Assembly: GCF_902499125.1 (NCBI RefSeq)
Contig: NZ_CABVPX010000015.1
Coordinates: forward strand, 1-64,000
DNA from: Burkholderia arboris
GTDB lineage: Bacteria > Pseudomonadota > Gammaproteobacteria > Burkholderiales > Burkholderiaceae
DNA length: 64,000 nt
Direction: 5' to 3'
In this document: piece after piece, positions 49,825-59,731 of the stretch
Layout of the letters: every line of letters starts with the position of its first letter
Position numbering within the stretch: the first letter of the stretch is position 1
Notes under the pieces: generated by a model
Told to the model about the DNA's origin: nothing
The model's database searches: none
The model's input: the letters and a program-made list of their open reading frames with translations, nothing else
Position numbers and translations under genes: made by a program

Positions 49825-52800
49825 TCACACTACTGATTCCGTTGTCTGCCATTCGGCGAACAACATCCGCTCCACCTCAAGCATTGTCACGACATGTCGC
49901 TCAAGCAGGTCCGCGAGATGCTTTTGGTCCAACAGTTCCACAACGTTTAATGCCGCGTTCTCATGCGCCTGCCGGTTGAAGAACTGATTCGTCACACAGA
50001 CCTTTTCGAAAGCCACGCCGGGATGTCTACGGCGGTAGAACGCCTCCCCGGCCACAACTTCCTTAACGGCCTCCCATCCCAACCTTGTTCCATCGGTTCC
50101 GCTCGTCTTAGCCTGAATAAGCTGTCCTCGGTTACCGTCAATAGCAACAACGTCGACGCCGTTGTCATTTGTTCCAGGCGTGCGGTAGCAGTTGTAGCCA
50201 CGCTTGCTCCAAAGCGCTCCCACAAGACATTCGAAGTGCTGCCAGCTCATGCGAAGCGCCAAATCGAGAGTGATGCGCTCATCAATATTGGCGCTCTGTG
50301 CCTCTGGGACGACATCCGCAATATTGAAGTCCGCCGGCGCCACATCGCCTGCACCATTCAGCATGTCTTCGGCGAGGCCCCGTTTATAGACGAGCAACTG
50401 GTCGAGCTTGACGTCGAACGTCGTAAAGTCGGGTGCTTGAACAACGGGGTAGTAGACGTAGACCGGTTTCTTCTGATTGATGCGGTACGCGCGGTCAGTG
50501 GCCTGGTCCTCCTTGGCGGGGTTCCAGGTACGCGTGTAATGAATGACATGGTTTGCCGCTTGGATATTGACGCCAAACCCAACAGCAACTGGCGAAAGCA
50601 CCAAGACACCAAAGCCGGGCGTATCCTGGAATGACTTGATTCTCTTCTGGCGACTGGCAACATGACTCGACGACGCGCTCGTATCACCATTGATGATGTC
50701 CGGACGTAACCTGAACTCGGCCTCGATGTAGTGCTGCAATAGACGCTGAATCTCGCGAAATTCACAAAAAACGATAGCCTTCTCGCCTTTGACCTCGATT
50801 TCGTGAAGCTGCTTGAGAAGCCAGTCGAGCTTGGGTGACTTCGCGCGATACTCGCCCAAGGGTTCTGGCTTGAACACGCCCAGGCCATAGGGTCGTGGGT
50901 CCGTACATAGCAGCCTCAGGTAGTGCAGCAGTCCGAGGTGGTTCTTGAACGGTGTCGTATGGTTCGGTTCGTTGCGCTTCGCAAAACTCTCTACTGCTTT
51001 GGCGTACAGATTGCGCTGGACATTCGAAATCGCTAGCTTTCTGCAGTCTTCGACGACAATTTTGGGCGGCAGTCCGGTGTCGACTTCCGTCTTGAGACGC
51101 CGGAGAATCTGCGGCGAGATACGTGCCCGCAACTCCTCGACACGCGCCTTTTCCTCGTCGGTCTTGGCTTCAATCGGTTTTCGGTACCGCTGACCGAAAT
51201 CGTTCAGGGCGCCCAGCAAACCGGGTTGCACATAGTCAAACAGGCACCACATGTCCGCCAGCGTGTTTTCAACTGGTGTTCCAGTACAGGCAATCTTGAA
51301 CGCAACGTTCTGTTTCTTCGCAGCACGCGTCACCATTGCGGCCGGGTTTTTGATGCGCTGGGCTTCGTCGCACACCATCAATGACCACTTCTGGGCGGCG
51401 AAGGAAAATTCCAGGTCTCGCAGCGTTTCATACGTCGTCAGGACCACCTTTGCGTCGCCAACCCAGTCCGGTTTCAAAAACTTGACGAGACCGTCCTCAG
51501 CTTGCAGACGCTGGTCAATCTGACCACGTGGCACTCGAAGTCCGGTGAGACTCTCGCCATAGGCAGTCAGGAGCGGGAGCGCACCGGCTTCAAAGAACTT
51601 ATTCGCCTCCTCTGCCCAGTTTTCGAGCAGTGAGACGGGAGCGACAACCAGCATGGGGTCCATATCCGGCTCCCGCTCTAGCAGCCACGCCATCAGCGCA
51701 AGCAGCTGGAACGTCTTGCCCAACCCCATATCGTCTGCGAGGATTGCTCCCCTGACTTGGTAATCGGCCTGCAGACTGAACAAATGCTGCATCCACGCGA
51801 GCCCAGCATGCTGGTGCGGCAGAAGCGTGAACTCAGGCCGGATGCTCGTGGGGAGCTTCGGTTGCGCCGGCACGGCCTGCAATGCCTCACGGCGTATCTC
51901 CTCATACTCGAGCGCCTGGATATTTGCCCGCAGCACAAGCTGCTTTTTGGGGCTTCGCTCCTCGCGTCGCGAGCGTGGGATATGCTCCGGGTCAAATGGC
52001 TTATCGGAATCCAGCGAGGAAAAGACGTTCTCGAACGTCGTAACCATCTCCTTCGCGTCCGATAGCGAAATCGGGTCCTTCAGCCACGAGACATCAAGCT
52101 CGGTTGTGCCCTTGGCCTCGGCGGCCTGCATGACCTTCCTGAGCTGTTCAATGGCAGGTTTGCTGGTTGGGACCGCGACCGGCTCGCCTCCATCTTTCGG
52201 TTGGTAGACCACGACCGGCAGGACATTGTCAGGAAACCACCCCTCCTGCTCGTTCTTCTTCGCGATGTACGCTGAGTGGTAAGGCTTTTCAACACCAATG
52301 GACTCGATGCGAGCTGAATAACCGCTCAGGTCATGTATCTGGGCATAGGAAACAAGTGTCGGCGGAGTCTGACGCTGCATCAGCGCTGCCGTCAGGTCCC
52401 TTAAATGCTGCTCGGCATCCCCTTGCACGACCAAGTCATAGCCCTGCCAAGCGAGGAGTTGATAACCAAGCGCGAGCGCCTTTGACAGCGCCTTGATAAA
52501 AGCTGATAGTTCGTGGTCGTCGAGCCAATGGCTTTCAGAGGAAGTTGGGCCACTCGCTACCGCTGTTTCGATAAGCAGGCCAACCTGCACCGGATAGCCG
52601 GCGCCGTCGCGCTCGAATATCGGCACGAAACGCTCGTAATCAAGACCAGCCTCCTCACGCGCCTGCTCAAACTGCGCCTCTTCGATGACGTCGATAGCAT
52701 CAGCGCCCAGCGCGGCATAGGGATTCAGCAGGAACGCCTGAGCTCGCGAGCCGGCTACACGCCGCCCGGGCAGTCGCTTGATTTCGCGCAACACGGTCCG

Positions 52801-53586
52801 CACTTTGGGCGTGACCAGAACCTGAACGATACCCTCCGGGGTGACGATGTCATATCGGTCACGAATCTCACGCGCCCGGTCAAACGTGTCGAGCCAGTCC
52901 GGAGGGGCTCCTTCGAAACCCGGCTCAATTTCAACCACGTGGTCATCGGATACGCTGTCCGAGCGCCTTAGCCCGATATGAAGTTTTTCTGGGCTCAGCA
53001 CCACCGACCGGTAAAGGAAATCATCAAGTCGAGCACCCGCTGCAAGCGCAAGCTTGCGGATTCGCCCCCAGCCCTGGCGATTGGCCACATCGGTACGCTC
53101 GTCTTCTCCACGCCGTGAGAACGCAACCACGGTCTTGAACAGCTCCCACTGGGCGGGGCGCATGAGCGCCTCCGTGGGTCCGTCCGCCATGACCGGGCCG
53201 GTGAGTGCACCACGAAATTGGCCCCCATCGTCGGCATACCATCCATCCAGTGCAATAGCAAAGTCGCGGTCCGTCAACGAATGACTGCTTCGAAGAACAG
53301 GACGGGTCGCAGTGAATGAGGGAAGTTGAAGAATGTCGCGCAATGCCGCGTAGTCCGGCCGCTCAATCGCCGCGTACAGCGAATCCCAATCCAGCAGGAA
53401 TCCGTCTTCGGTTTGCCCGGCCAGTCCGTCATCGGTCAGTTGAGTGAGATAGCCTTCGACCAGACTCCCATCAACCGCCACGCCGTCCGCTGCCGGATGG
53501 CGGGTCAGGACTAGTCCGGCGGGTGACCAGAATCGTCTCCATGACGTGAGGTCACGCTCTTTTGCTTTCTTGAATAGCTTGAACAC
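49825..53586 (-). CDS. zorD: Zorya type I helicase-nuclease ZorD (SNF2 helicase + C-terminal Mrr-like nuclease)
   Basis: About 1,253 residues, the effector of type I Zorya. Residues from about 590 form a SNF2 motor: LLPHQHAGLAWMQH, Walker A DDMGLGKT (about 618-625), DEAQ box VCDEAQRIKNP (about 739), CTGTPVENTLADMW, and motif VI QATDRAYRINQ (about 1030). The C-terminal 110 residues are a Mrr-like nuclease: FECLVGALWSKRGY, NDNGVDVVAID and LIQAKTSG supply the D...QxK core. The first 590 residues match nothing I recognise. Start: GTG at 53586 (MFKLFKKAKERDL), 8 nt after the zorC stop; an upstream GTG at 53637 would overlap zorC. Confidence 0.93.
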   Translation of the reverse strand: MFKLFKKAKERDLTSWRRFWSPAGLVLTRHPAADGVAVDGSLVEGYLTQLTDDGLAGQTEDGFLLDWDSLYAAIERPDYAALRDILQLPSFTATRPVLRSSHSLTDRDFAIALDGWYADDGGQFRGALTGPVMADGPTEALMRPAQWELFKTVVAFSRRGEDERTDVANRQGWGRIRKLALAAGARLDDFLYRSVVLSPEKLHIGLRRSDSVSDDHVVEIEPGFEGAPPDWLDTFDRAREIRDRYDIVTPEGIVQVLVTPKVRTVLREIKRLPGRRVAGSRAQAFLLNPYAALGADAIDVIEEAQFEQAREEAGLDYERFVPIFERDGAGYPVQVGLLIETAVASGPTSSESHWLDDHELSAFIKALSKALALGYQLLAWQGYDLVVQGDAEQHLRDLTAALMQRQTPPTLVSYAQIHDLSGYSARIESIGVEKPYHSAYIAKKNEQEGWFPDNVLPVVVYQPKDGGEPVAVPTSKPAIEQLRKVMQAAEAKGTTELDVSWLKDPISLSDAKEMVTTFENVFSSLDSDKPFDPEHIPRSRREERSPKKQLVLRANIQALEYEEIRREALQAVPAQPKLPTSIRPEFTLLPHQHAGLAWMQHLFSLQADYQVRGAILADDMGLGKTFQLLALMAWLLEREPDMDPMLVVAPVSLLENWAEEANKFFEAGALPLLTAYGESLTGLRVPRGQIDQRLQAEDGLVKFLKPDWVGDAKVVLTTYETLRDLEFSFAAQKWSLMVCDEAQRIKNPAAMVTRAAKKQNVAFKIACTGTPVENTLADMWCLFDYVQPGLLGALNDFGQRYRKPIEAKTDEEKARVEELRARISPQILRRLKTEVDTGLPPKIVVEDCRKLAISNVQRNLYAKAVESFAKRNEPNHTTPFKNHLGLLHYLRLLCTDPRPYGLGVFKPEPLGEYRAKSPKLDWLLKQLHEIEVKGEKAIVFCEFREIQRLLQHYIEAEFRLRPDIINGDTSASSSHVASRQKRIKSFQDTPGFGVLVLSPVAVGFGVNIQAANHVIHYTRTWNPAKEDQATDRAYRINQKKPVYVYYPVVQAPDFTTFDVKLDQLLVYKRGLAEDMLNGAGDVAPADFNIADVVPEAQSANIDERITLDLALRMSWQHFECLVGALWSKRGYNCYRTPGTNDNGVDVVAIDGNRGQLIQAKTSGTDGTRLGWEAVKEVVAGEAFYRRRHPGVAFEKVCVTNQFFNRQAHENAALNVVELLDQKHLADLLERHVVTMLEVERMLFAEWQTTESVV

Positions 53587-53594
53587 GGTTCGAC

Positions 53595-55283
53595 CTATCT
53601 CCACCACCCCTTGCCCGGCTTGGCGCGGAATCCCCACCGCGTCAGCACCTGATTGACCATTTCGTCGCTACTGGCGCCGCGGACCCAAAGGTTGCCGCCC
53701 ATAGATGTCTTGTCGTCGACTTCCAGTCCATGTATCGCAGCGAAGCGTCGGAGGGCGACATGCGAGTAGGACTCGGGGTGCGTCTTGTCCCGATTCAACG
53801 ATGAGTCAGCAGCGCCACGCTTCCCGGAGGACAACGACTGCAGGGGTTGCGAACTTCTATCGGTGCCCCACGGCGCTGAAGCGGACGGGAGAATGCCAAA
53901 CTCCTTGCGCAACGTCGCCTCAAACATGTCTTCCCATTTTGACCAACCGTGAATACCGTCCTGATGGCTGAGCCAAAGGATGCTCCTTCGTTTCTGCTTC
54001 AGCGAATTGTTTCCGCCTACCGATAGCCCCAGTGTGCGGCTCGTATCAAACGGTATCGAACGCCCGGCATCGTAGCCATACAGAGCATTTCCCAGTCCAC
54101 TGAATTCCACGGCGACGAGATTGCCCATCGTCATGATGAAAGCATTGTTTGCCCCTGGAGCCTCGAGCTCGCAGGTAAGCCCTGCCATTTTCCTGCGCAG
54201 TGCGACGAAGTCCTGCTCCCTTGAATTTCGCGCGAACGAACCCAATGCAAACTCGATGTGGTCGATGGCCTTGACGTACCGTTTCCAGAACTCCATCCGA
54301 CGCGGGTCGCCAAGTCCGTCCTCCGCGAGCTTGGTAAAAAATGTCTCGATGAACTCGAGCTTCAGCCACTCAGCCACCATTGAACGCGCCGCCGGCACAA
54401 CGCCTCCCCAACGTGTCGCATTCGACGGAAGCCACGGATTCCCCCACCAGGAAACGGCATGGTCACGGAGACCCGGATGCAAGATGGTACCGGGCACCTG
54501 CGCATAGCGGTCGAGGACCATAATCATCCCGCGGTCGCGCAGCACTTCATTATTGGCTAGCAGACCGAGCAGTCGCGGCAGGAGATGCTGGAACTCACCG
54601 TGACCCAGCTTCGTGGCGCCCTCCACCTGAGCAAGAACCAGTTGTCGCAAAAACCAGGACCCCTTCCCGATTTGAAGCTGCTCGCACAGGTCGTCAATGC
54701 ATGACGCGTCACCCTGCAGCAGAGCGCTTACGTAGGGCGCACAGGGTGCCTCCCCGAAAAGCTGCCTGTTTTTGGCGGCGGTGTCGACCCACTCCGGACC
54801 CGGCCCTCTGTCGCGAATATCGCCGTTGTTGTCGTGAAGGTAGTCCCGCAACACGCCCCAGTTTTTTCGGCCGACGGGAGGCACTTCGGGCGCGTCTGCG
54901 TCATAGGTGAAGTAGCTCTTGACCAGTCCCTGATAGCAGCGTCTGTATGCGCTCGTCTTGGATTTGTACCCATCGATGCCGTCCAGAACGCCTTGCAGGC
55001 GAGGTCGGTCCTCCAATACACACGGGCCGCGTGGACAATGAGGTATGCAAAGACTCCACGCCAGCAGATAGGCATCCCGAAAGGTGCTTACTTCCTGGCT
55101 ATCCCAGTAGCGGCGTACGGCGTCAAGCTGATGGTCTTCCGAAGGTGTTCTGCCACCTCCAGACTTCAAGCGCGCCTTCATCTCTACCAGCAGGGCATCA
55201 ATGCCACCGCCCGATATCGTTGTTTTGGCGCCTTCGCCGAGCGATGGGCGTAGCAGGGACGCCAAATGGTCAAGTGCACTCAT
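53595..55283 (-). CDS. zorC: Zorya type I protein ZorC (EH_Signature domain)
   Basis: A 562-residue soluble protein. The C-terminal part shows the EH_Signature pattern (FAAIHGLEVDDKTSMGGNLW, WVRGASSDEMV, LTRWGFRAKPGKGWW), the domain that defines ZorC. The rest is helical with no catalytic motif. In studied systems ZorC binds DNA and works with ZorD in response to the ZorAB motor. Its ATG overlaps the zorB stop by 4 nt. Confidence 0.92.
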   Translation of the reverse strand: MSALDHLASLLRPSLGEGAKTTISGGGIDALLVEMKARLKSGGGRTPSEDHQLDAVRRYWDSQEVSTFRDAYLLAWSLCIPHCPRGPCVLEDRPRLQGVLDGIDGYKSKTSAYRRCYQGLVKSYFTYDADAPEVPPVGRKNWGVLRDYLHDNNGDIRDRGPGPEWVDTAAKNRQLFGEAPCAPYVSALLQGDASCIDDLCEQLQIGKGSWFLRQLVLAQVEGATKLGHGEFQHLLPRLLGLLANNEVLRDRGMIMVLDRYAQVPGTILHPGLRDHAVSWWGNPWLPSNATRWGGVVPAARSMVAEWLKLEFIETFFTKLAEDGLGDPRRMEFWKRYVKAIDHIEFALGSFARNSREQDFVALRRKMAGLTCELEAPGANNAFIMTMGNLVAVEFSGLGNALYGYDAGRSIPFDTSRTLGLSVGGNNSLKQKRRSILWLSHQDGIHGWSKWEDMFEATLRKEFGILPSASAPWGTDRSSQPLQSLSSGKRGAADSSLNRDKTHPESYSHVALRRFAAIHGLEVDDKTSMGGNLWVRGASSDEMVNQVLTRWGFRAKPGKGWWR

Positions 55284-55990
55284 CGCAATGCACAGTCGCC
55301 GAAATTGCCTATTTGCGCAGCTACCGGCGGGCGCTGCTCACCGACACCAAGAAACTCGATACGCATCTCGACGCGGCGACTCTCTTCGTCCGTGTCTTTG
55401 GAGTCATTGAACGAGTACCCGCCGACCAGAAACAGATTGCGCACATTCTCCTTCTGGTCCTCGTTGAGCAGGCTCGCGCCATCAGTTGCGAACATGCTGC
55501 ATAACACGCGTTCGCTGCGCTGCAGGCTGAGATTCAGATTGCTGAGATACGTGCCAGTCCTGTCCGTGTAGCCTTCGACCACGACCCGCTTCAGGACTCG
55601 CTTACCGAGGTCGTCATTCGCCCGTGCCAAGATTTCGGGAACAAACTGGCGCAGTACTTCTTCCTGTTCGGGCGCCAGATTCGACTTCCCGAATGCGAAG
55701 CGAGCGCGGTCACCAAAGTCGATAACGTGTCGGTCGCGGTCTACCTTGATACCGTTATACCGCTTCGCGGCGCTTTGAAAGCGGTCCAGAATAAGCTCAA
55801 TGTCTTTGCGGTGCTGCTCCTCGCGCTTTTCCTTCTCGGTCACATCCTTGGTCACTGCAAGCAACGCTACGCCCATGACGACGAGAAAGAGCACCATCAG
55901 TGCGGTCATCAGGTCGGCGAATGATATCCAGAACGGCTTTTCTGCCTCATCGCGACCGCCGCGCTTGACGACTATCCGGGCTCCGAACAT
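55280..55990 (-). CDS. zorB: Zorya protein ZorB (MotB/OmpA-like)
   Basis: A 236-residue membrane protein. After a short cytoplasmic start, FWISFADLMTALMVLFLVVM forms one helix with Asp26 in the place of the proton-carrying Asp of MotB. The periplasmic part is an OmpA-C/peptidoglycan-binding domain (VEGYTDRTG, NLSLQRSERVL, ESRRVEMRIEF). With ZorA it would form a peptidoglycan-anchored, proton-driven rotary complex. 3 nt separate it from zorA; it overlaps zorC by 4 nt. Confidence 0.94.
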   Translation of the reverse strand: MFGARIVVKRGGRDEAEKPFWISFADLMTALMVLFLVVMGVALLAVTKDVTEKEKREEQHRKDIELILDRFQSAAKRYNGIKVDRDRHVIDFGDRARFAFGKSNLAPEQEEVLRQFVPEILARANDDLGKRVLKRVVVEGYTDRTGTYLSNLNLSLQRSERVLCSMFATDGASLLNEDQKENVRNLFLVGGYSFNDSKDTDEESRRVEMRIEFLGVGEQRPPVAAQIGNFGDCALR

Positions 55991-55993
55991 CGC

Positions 55994-58018
55994 TTACTTC
56001 CTCACCGGTACGAGTGTCCCCATTGACGCGAGCGTCAACTCGAGCTCGCCCACTGCAGACGAAAGTAGCCCGACTGCCGACGTGAGTTTCGTGTGGAATT
56101 CAGTATTTGCCTTGTCGAGCGTGCGCCTGACCTCCGTGGCGAAGGAAGTATGTGCCTCCCCGAGCACCCGGCTGACGCCAGCAAGGTACTCGTCGGCCTG
56201 CACTTGTGCCGCTCCAAGACGGGTTGCGGAGCTCTCAATACGACTGAGAATATCGCCGGTCAGCGTCGCTTCCTTGCGAGCGGCGTCGACCGTTGCGCGT
56301 AGTTCGGTAACCAGCTGACCAATAGCGTCCCGGTGAGCACGGTAATCTCTCAACAGCTCCTGTATTGCCCCCGCCCCACTCGTCAAACTGCCCGACGTCT
56401 CGGCCAGCTTTGTTGACACGCTGGCTGCCTGCCCCATCACGCCCGAAACGCGCTCGCCTGCCGCCGCAAAGTTGCGCGATGCCGTACCCAGCACCTCGGC
56501 GCCTGCGTTCATCCGGTCCACCGAGGATGTCGTGGCTTGCGTCAGGGCGGCGACACTCTGAGCCATCTGGGTAGTCGCGGCTCCGAGCTCCCTGACAACA
56601 GAATCAACCGACTCGGACATCGTTGCGACCGCACCCGTGGCTCGTTCCGCCATGGCACTCTCACGCGCCCGGTTATTCTCAAATACTTCCTTCTGCGCCC
56701 CGCTGAGCGTCGCCAGCATCTGGGTGACCTGCGTGCCGAGTGTTTCCAGCGTCGTCTGCAGCTTCTGGCTTGTCTCCGACTGGGAAGTCGCAACGAGCTC
56801 GCGAATCTGCTCGACAAATGCGGCGGACTGGGCGTTTATCGCTTCCTGCCGAGATTCCATCTTCTCAATGGCCTCAGCCATCCGCTGTGCCATCGTGTCA
56901 GTCGAACGTTGACTCGAAGCCTCGATGTTTGCGACCAACGTGTGCAACGTGCCCACAGCCTCCTGGATGCTCCTGGCAGTCTGCTGATTGAGTTCGTTGA
57001 GACCGGAAATCTGGCCGCCAAACAGGTCATTCAGCCGCTGGCTGAAGCTCGCCATCACATCCTGCAGCATGCGCACCGCGCTCTCACTCTGGTCACCACT
57101 GGCGCTTTTCACGGTGGCGGCGATTTCTTCGAGCGGTCCCTTGAGACCCTGCTGGATGCTTTCGGCAATCGCGTTACCCAAAGCGACGTTGTTCTGGCGA
57201 GCCGCTTCAGCAGCCAGCGTTTGTTGCTCTCTGCCGGCGGCTATCTGCGCACCCGTTAATTCGCGCAGCAGTTCACCCAGCTCACTGACGAGCGCATCCT
57301 TCAGGATTTTCGATTGACTGGCCGACTCCTCCGACGCTTTGACCAATCGCGACAGGTATTCTTCGCCGGCCCCAGCTTCGAAGCACGCGTCAATCGCATG
57401 CGCAATTTCCTCTGTCCGCCGGTAGAGCGCGGCCAGCAGAAGCTTCTCGAGAAACGTCATTATCATCGCAGCGGCAATCGCGGAGGCCGACACAAGAAAC
57501 GCCTCCCCCACGGAATGCATCAGCGACTCAAGACTGTTGCGTACGGTGGCAGCGTTCTCGCTCACCTGAAATGCATCCAGACCTTCAATCAGTCCACTGA
57601 AGGTACCGATAATACCGATGCCGGTGAAAATACCCGGAACATGCTTAAAAAACTCCGTGCGCAGGCGGCTGTCGACCACGACCTGGCCGTTGAAATACAG
57701 CTCAGCGGGCACGGTGGCGCGAACCGCGCGCACAACCATCTGCCCATCCCGCTCCTCCCGCTGAACGTGCAGCGACTCTTCGTATTCGCTCCAGAGATGA
57801 GCAAGGCGACGGTCGCTCTTGAACACGGCCTTGAACTGGGCGGGGTAATTTTGGGGGGCGAATTGAGATATCCGATTCTGGATATCTCTCAGCCGGAACC
57901 AGTGTTTCAGGGCAGGCAGGAGAAATGCAGCAACGACGGCGATGACGAGCGCGGCCAGCGCGACGCTGGTAACGAGCACCGGTGCAGGCACGGCGGCCAG
58001 GTACGACTGGGTGTTCAA
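55994..58018 (-). CDS. zorA: Zorya protein ZorA (MotA/ExbB-like channel with long coiled-coil tail)
   Basis: A 674-residue membrane protein. TM helices at about 12-37, 126-148 (VPGIFTGIGIIGTFSGLIEG) and 168-198 (VGEAFLVSASAIAAAMIMTF) match the MotA/TolQ/ExbB core. Residues 205 to the end are one long helical, Gln/Ala/Ser/Thr-rich tail, which in ZorA forms the cytoplasmic filament that carries the signal. Start codon is TTG with GGGGAG seven bases upstream; no ATG gives a complete first helix. First gene of the zorABCD operon. Confidence 0.95.
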   Translation of the reverse strand: MNTQSYLAAVPAPVLVTSVALAALVIAVVAAFLLPALKHWFRLRDIQNRISQFAPQNYPAQFKAVFKSDRRLAHLWSEYEESLHVQREERDGQMVVRAVRATVPAELYFNGQVVVDSRLRTEFFKHVPGIFTGIGIIGTFSGLIEGLDAFQVSENAATVRNSLESLMHSVGEAFLVSASAIAAAMIMTFLEKLLLAALYRRTEEIAHAIDACFEAGAGEEYLSRLVKASEESASQSKILKDALVSELGELLRELTGAQIAAGREQQTLAAEAARQNNVALGNAIAESIQQGLKGPLEEIAATVKSASGDQSESAVRMLQDVMASFSQRLNDLFGGQISGLNELNQQTARSIQEAVGTLHTLVANIEASSQRSTDTMAQRMAEAIEKMESRQEAINAQSAAFVEQIRELVATSQSETSQKLQTTLETLGTQVTQMLATLSGAQKEVFENNRARESAMAERATGAVATMSESVDSVVRELGAATTQMAQSVAALTQATTSSVDRMNAGAEVLGTASRNFAAAGERVSGVMGQAASVSTKLAETSGSLTSGAGAIQELLRDYRAHRDAIGQLVTELRATVDAARKEATLTGDILSRIESSATRLGAAQVQADEYLAGVSRVLGEAHTSFATEVRRTLDKANTEFHTKLTSAVGLLSSAVGELELTLASMGTLVPVRK

Positions 58019-58442
58019 CTTCGGTCTCCCCTCGGCGAGGACTTAACTTTTTCTTCCGTGCCTTCCGACCGGCTATAGACGATGTAAGCCAGGCGACAGA
58101 CGCGCGTTGTCAATGCGCGGTGCGAAGGTCTGACAGGGTTGCGCAGTCGCCACGACGACAGGCCGCGTCAGCACGTTTTACCGCGACACAGGATATTACG
58201 GCATATTTGCCCGAGAAATTGAGGGAACACCTGACGATTGGTACATGGACAGGTCCCTACACGATTGCAGTGCTTTGGCGCGTTGGGGCGCACGGCACAA
58301 AAATAAGGGCCGCAACAAATAAATTTGGTCTGCCCGTGAACAGACGCGTCAGCAGGGCTAGGTGCTGCTACCCCGACCTGCTATCCTGAAAACGTGTAGC
58401 AGCCGCAGAACGAGGCTGGACAAGGGTTTCAGGGCATTTCCG
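58019..58442. other. Upstream region of the Zorya operon
   Basis: About 420 bp between the zorA start and the right attachment repeat, with the only AT-rich stretch near 58290-58330. It must hold the zorA promoter but no convincing -35/-10 pair stands out. The small frames here lack ribosome binding sites and family features. Confidence 0.45.
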
Positions 58443-58463
58443 CGAATCCCTGATTCGCCACCA
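58443..58463 (+). repeat. attR: right direct repeat of the island
   Basis: Exact 21 bp copy of the tRNA-Met 3' end, identical to 48307-48327, with no tRNA body before it. Bases just outside the repeat differ (TT on the left, CG on the right), which sets its length. Confidence 0.93.
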
Positions 58464-58473
58464 AATGCGAAAA

Positions 58474-58506
58474 GCCGCTGTTTCGAAAGAAACAGCGGCT
58501 TTTTTC
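58474..58506 (+). terminator. Original terminator of tRNA-Met, displaced by the island
   Basis: Perfect 11 bp stem GCCGCTGTTTC/GAAACAGCGGC with a GAAA loop and T-run, eleven bases after the attR copy. In the uninterrupted chromosome this would directly follow the tRNA gene. Confidence 0.88.
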
Positions 58507-58589
58507 ATTGCTCCTCAAAGTCGCCCGTGCTCCGCGAGCGGCATGCGGCATCAGCACCCGTTACTTCCGCCCGGCCTCGTCGCGCAGTC

Positions 58590-59546
58590 CTACGCCGCCA
58601 CCGCCGCCTTTTCCTGCACCTTCCCGCGCCAGTTCTCCCCGCCCTCCAGCGACGGCGTCGACTCGAACACCTCGGCAATCCAGTCGGCGAACACGCGCAC
58701 CTTCTGCGACAGATGGCGGTTGTGCGGATAAACGATCGAGATCGGCTTCGGCTTCGGATTGCAGTCCGGCAGCACCTCGACCAGCGAGCCGTCGAGCAGG
58801 TTCGGCAGCACCATGAACAGCGTCGGCTGGATCATCCCGAATCCTTCGAGCCCGCACGTCACATAGGCATCCGAATCGTTGACCGTGACGCCGCCGTTCA
58901 TCCGTACCTCGAACGGCTTGCCGTCGATCATGAACACCCACGGGATCGCCCGCGCGCCGTGGCTCGACCGAAAATTCACCGCATGGTGTTCGGCGAGATC
59001 GGCAATCTCGTGCGGCTCGCCGTGAAGGGCGAGGTAATCGGGCGACGCGCAGGTCACGCGCTTCAGCATCCCGATCCGCCGCGCGACCATCGACGAATCC
59101 TCGAGCGGCCCGACGCGGATCATGCAGTCGATGCCCTCCTCGACCGGATCCACATAGCGGTCGGACAGCCCCAGCTCGAGCGTGATGTCCGGATAGCGCT
59201 GCCGGAAAATCGACAGCGACGGCAGCACGATGCGGCGCCCGAGCGAGCTCGGCATGTGGACGCGCAGTACGCCGCTCGGCTTGCGGTTGCCGGTCTGGAA
59301 ACTCGCGTCGGCTTCGGCGATTTCCGAGATGATCTTCATGCAATGCTCGTAGTACGCGGCGCCCTCCGGCGTCAGCGACAGCCGGCGCGTCGTCCGGTGC
59401 ATCAGGCGCACGCCGAGCAGCGCTTCGAGATTCTGGATGATGGTCGTCACCGACGCGCGCGGCATCGCGAGCGTATCGGCAGCCCGCGTGAAGCTGTTCG
59501 CGTCGACCACACGAGTAAAAACTTCCATTGCCTGGATTCGGTCCAT
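58590..59546 (-). CDS. LysR-family transcriptional regulator
   Basis: A 318-residue regulator. N-terminal winged helix MDRIQAMEVFTRVVDANSF, TRAADTLAMPRASVTTIIQN, and the recognition end RLMHRTTRRLSLTPEG; residues from about 90 form the substrate-binding domain (GVLRVHMPSSLGRRI). Resembles the large group that controls oxidoreductases or efflux, with no nearby divergent target, so the regulon is unknown. Confidence 0.93.
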   Translation of the reverse strand: MDRIQAMEVFTRVVDANSFTRAADTLAMPRASVTTIIQNLEALLGVRLMHRTTRRLSLTPEGAAYYEHCMKIISEIAEADASFQTGNRKPSGVLRVHMPSSLGRRIVLPSLSIFRQRYPDITLELGLSDRYVDPVEEGIDCMIRVGPLEDSSMVARRIGMLKRVTCASPDYLALHGEPHEIADLAEHHAVNFRSSHGARAIPWVFMIDGKPFEVRMNGGVTVNDSDAYVTCGLEGFGMIQPTLFMVLPNLLDGSLVEVLPDCNPKPKPISIVYPHNRHLSQKVRVFADWIAEVFESTPSLEGGENWRGKVQEKAAVAA

Positions 59547-59731
59547 GCTGCATCCCCCATCGGATCGCCAACGGAACAGAATAAAGCGCGCGGCAGGCCC
59601 GGCACAAGCCCCCGCCTATTGTTCTCCGATCCTGAATAGTTTCGGCATTTCGGACTGGAAACCGACCGGTTTCCGTTCAGTCCCGGACAGGCCGGATAGC
59701 AACCGCGCCGGCCCCGGTCACGCGCCGTGCG

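Larger units (their letters stand above)
48328..58463. mobile_element. 10.1 kb genomic island inserted at tRNA-Met, carrying a Zorya operon
   Basis: Bounded on the left by the intact tRNA-Met and on the right by a 21 bp copy of its 3' end. It holds a broken integrase start next to the tRNA, a broken IS21-family transposase and the zorABCD operon on the minus strand. Codon and base use inside are visibly less GC-rich than in the flanking core genes. No intact recombinase remains, so the island is probably fixed in place. Confidence 0.92.

Noticed and set aside
57982..58389. Small plus-strand gene upstream of zorA
   Set aside because: Starts inside zorA, has no ribosome site or recognisable motif.
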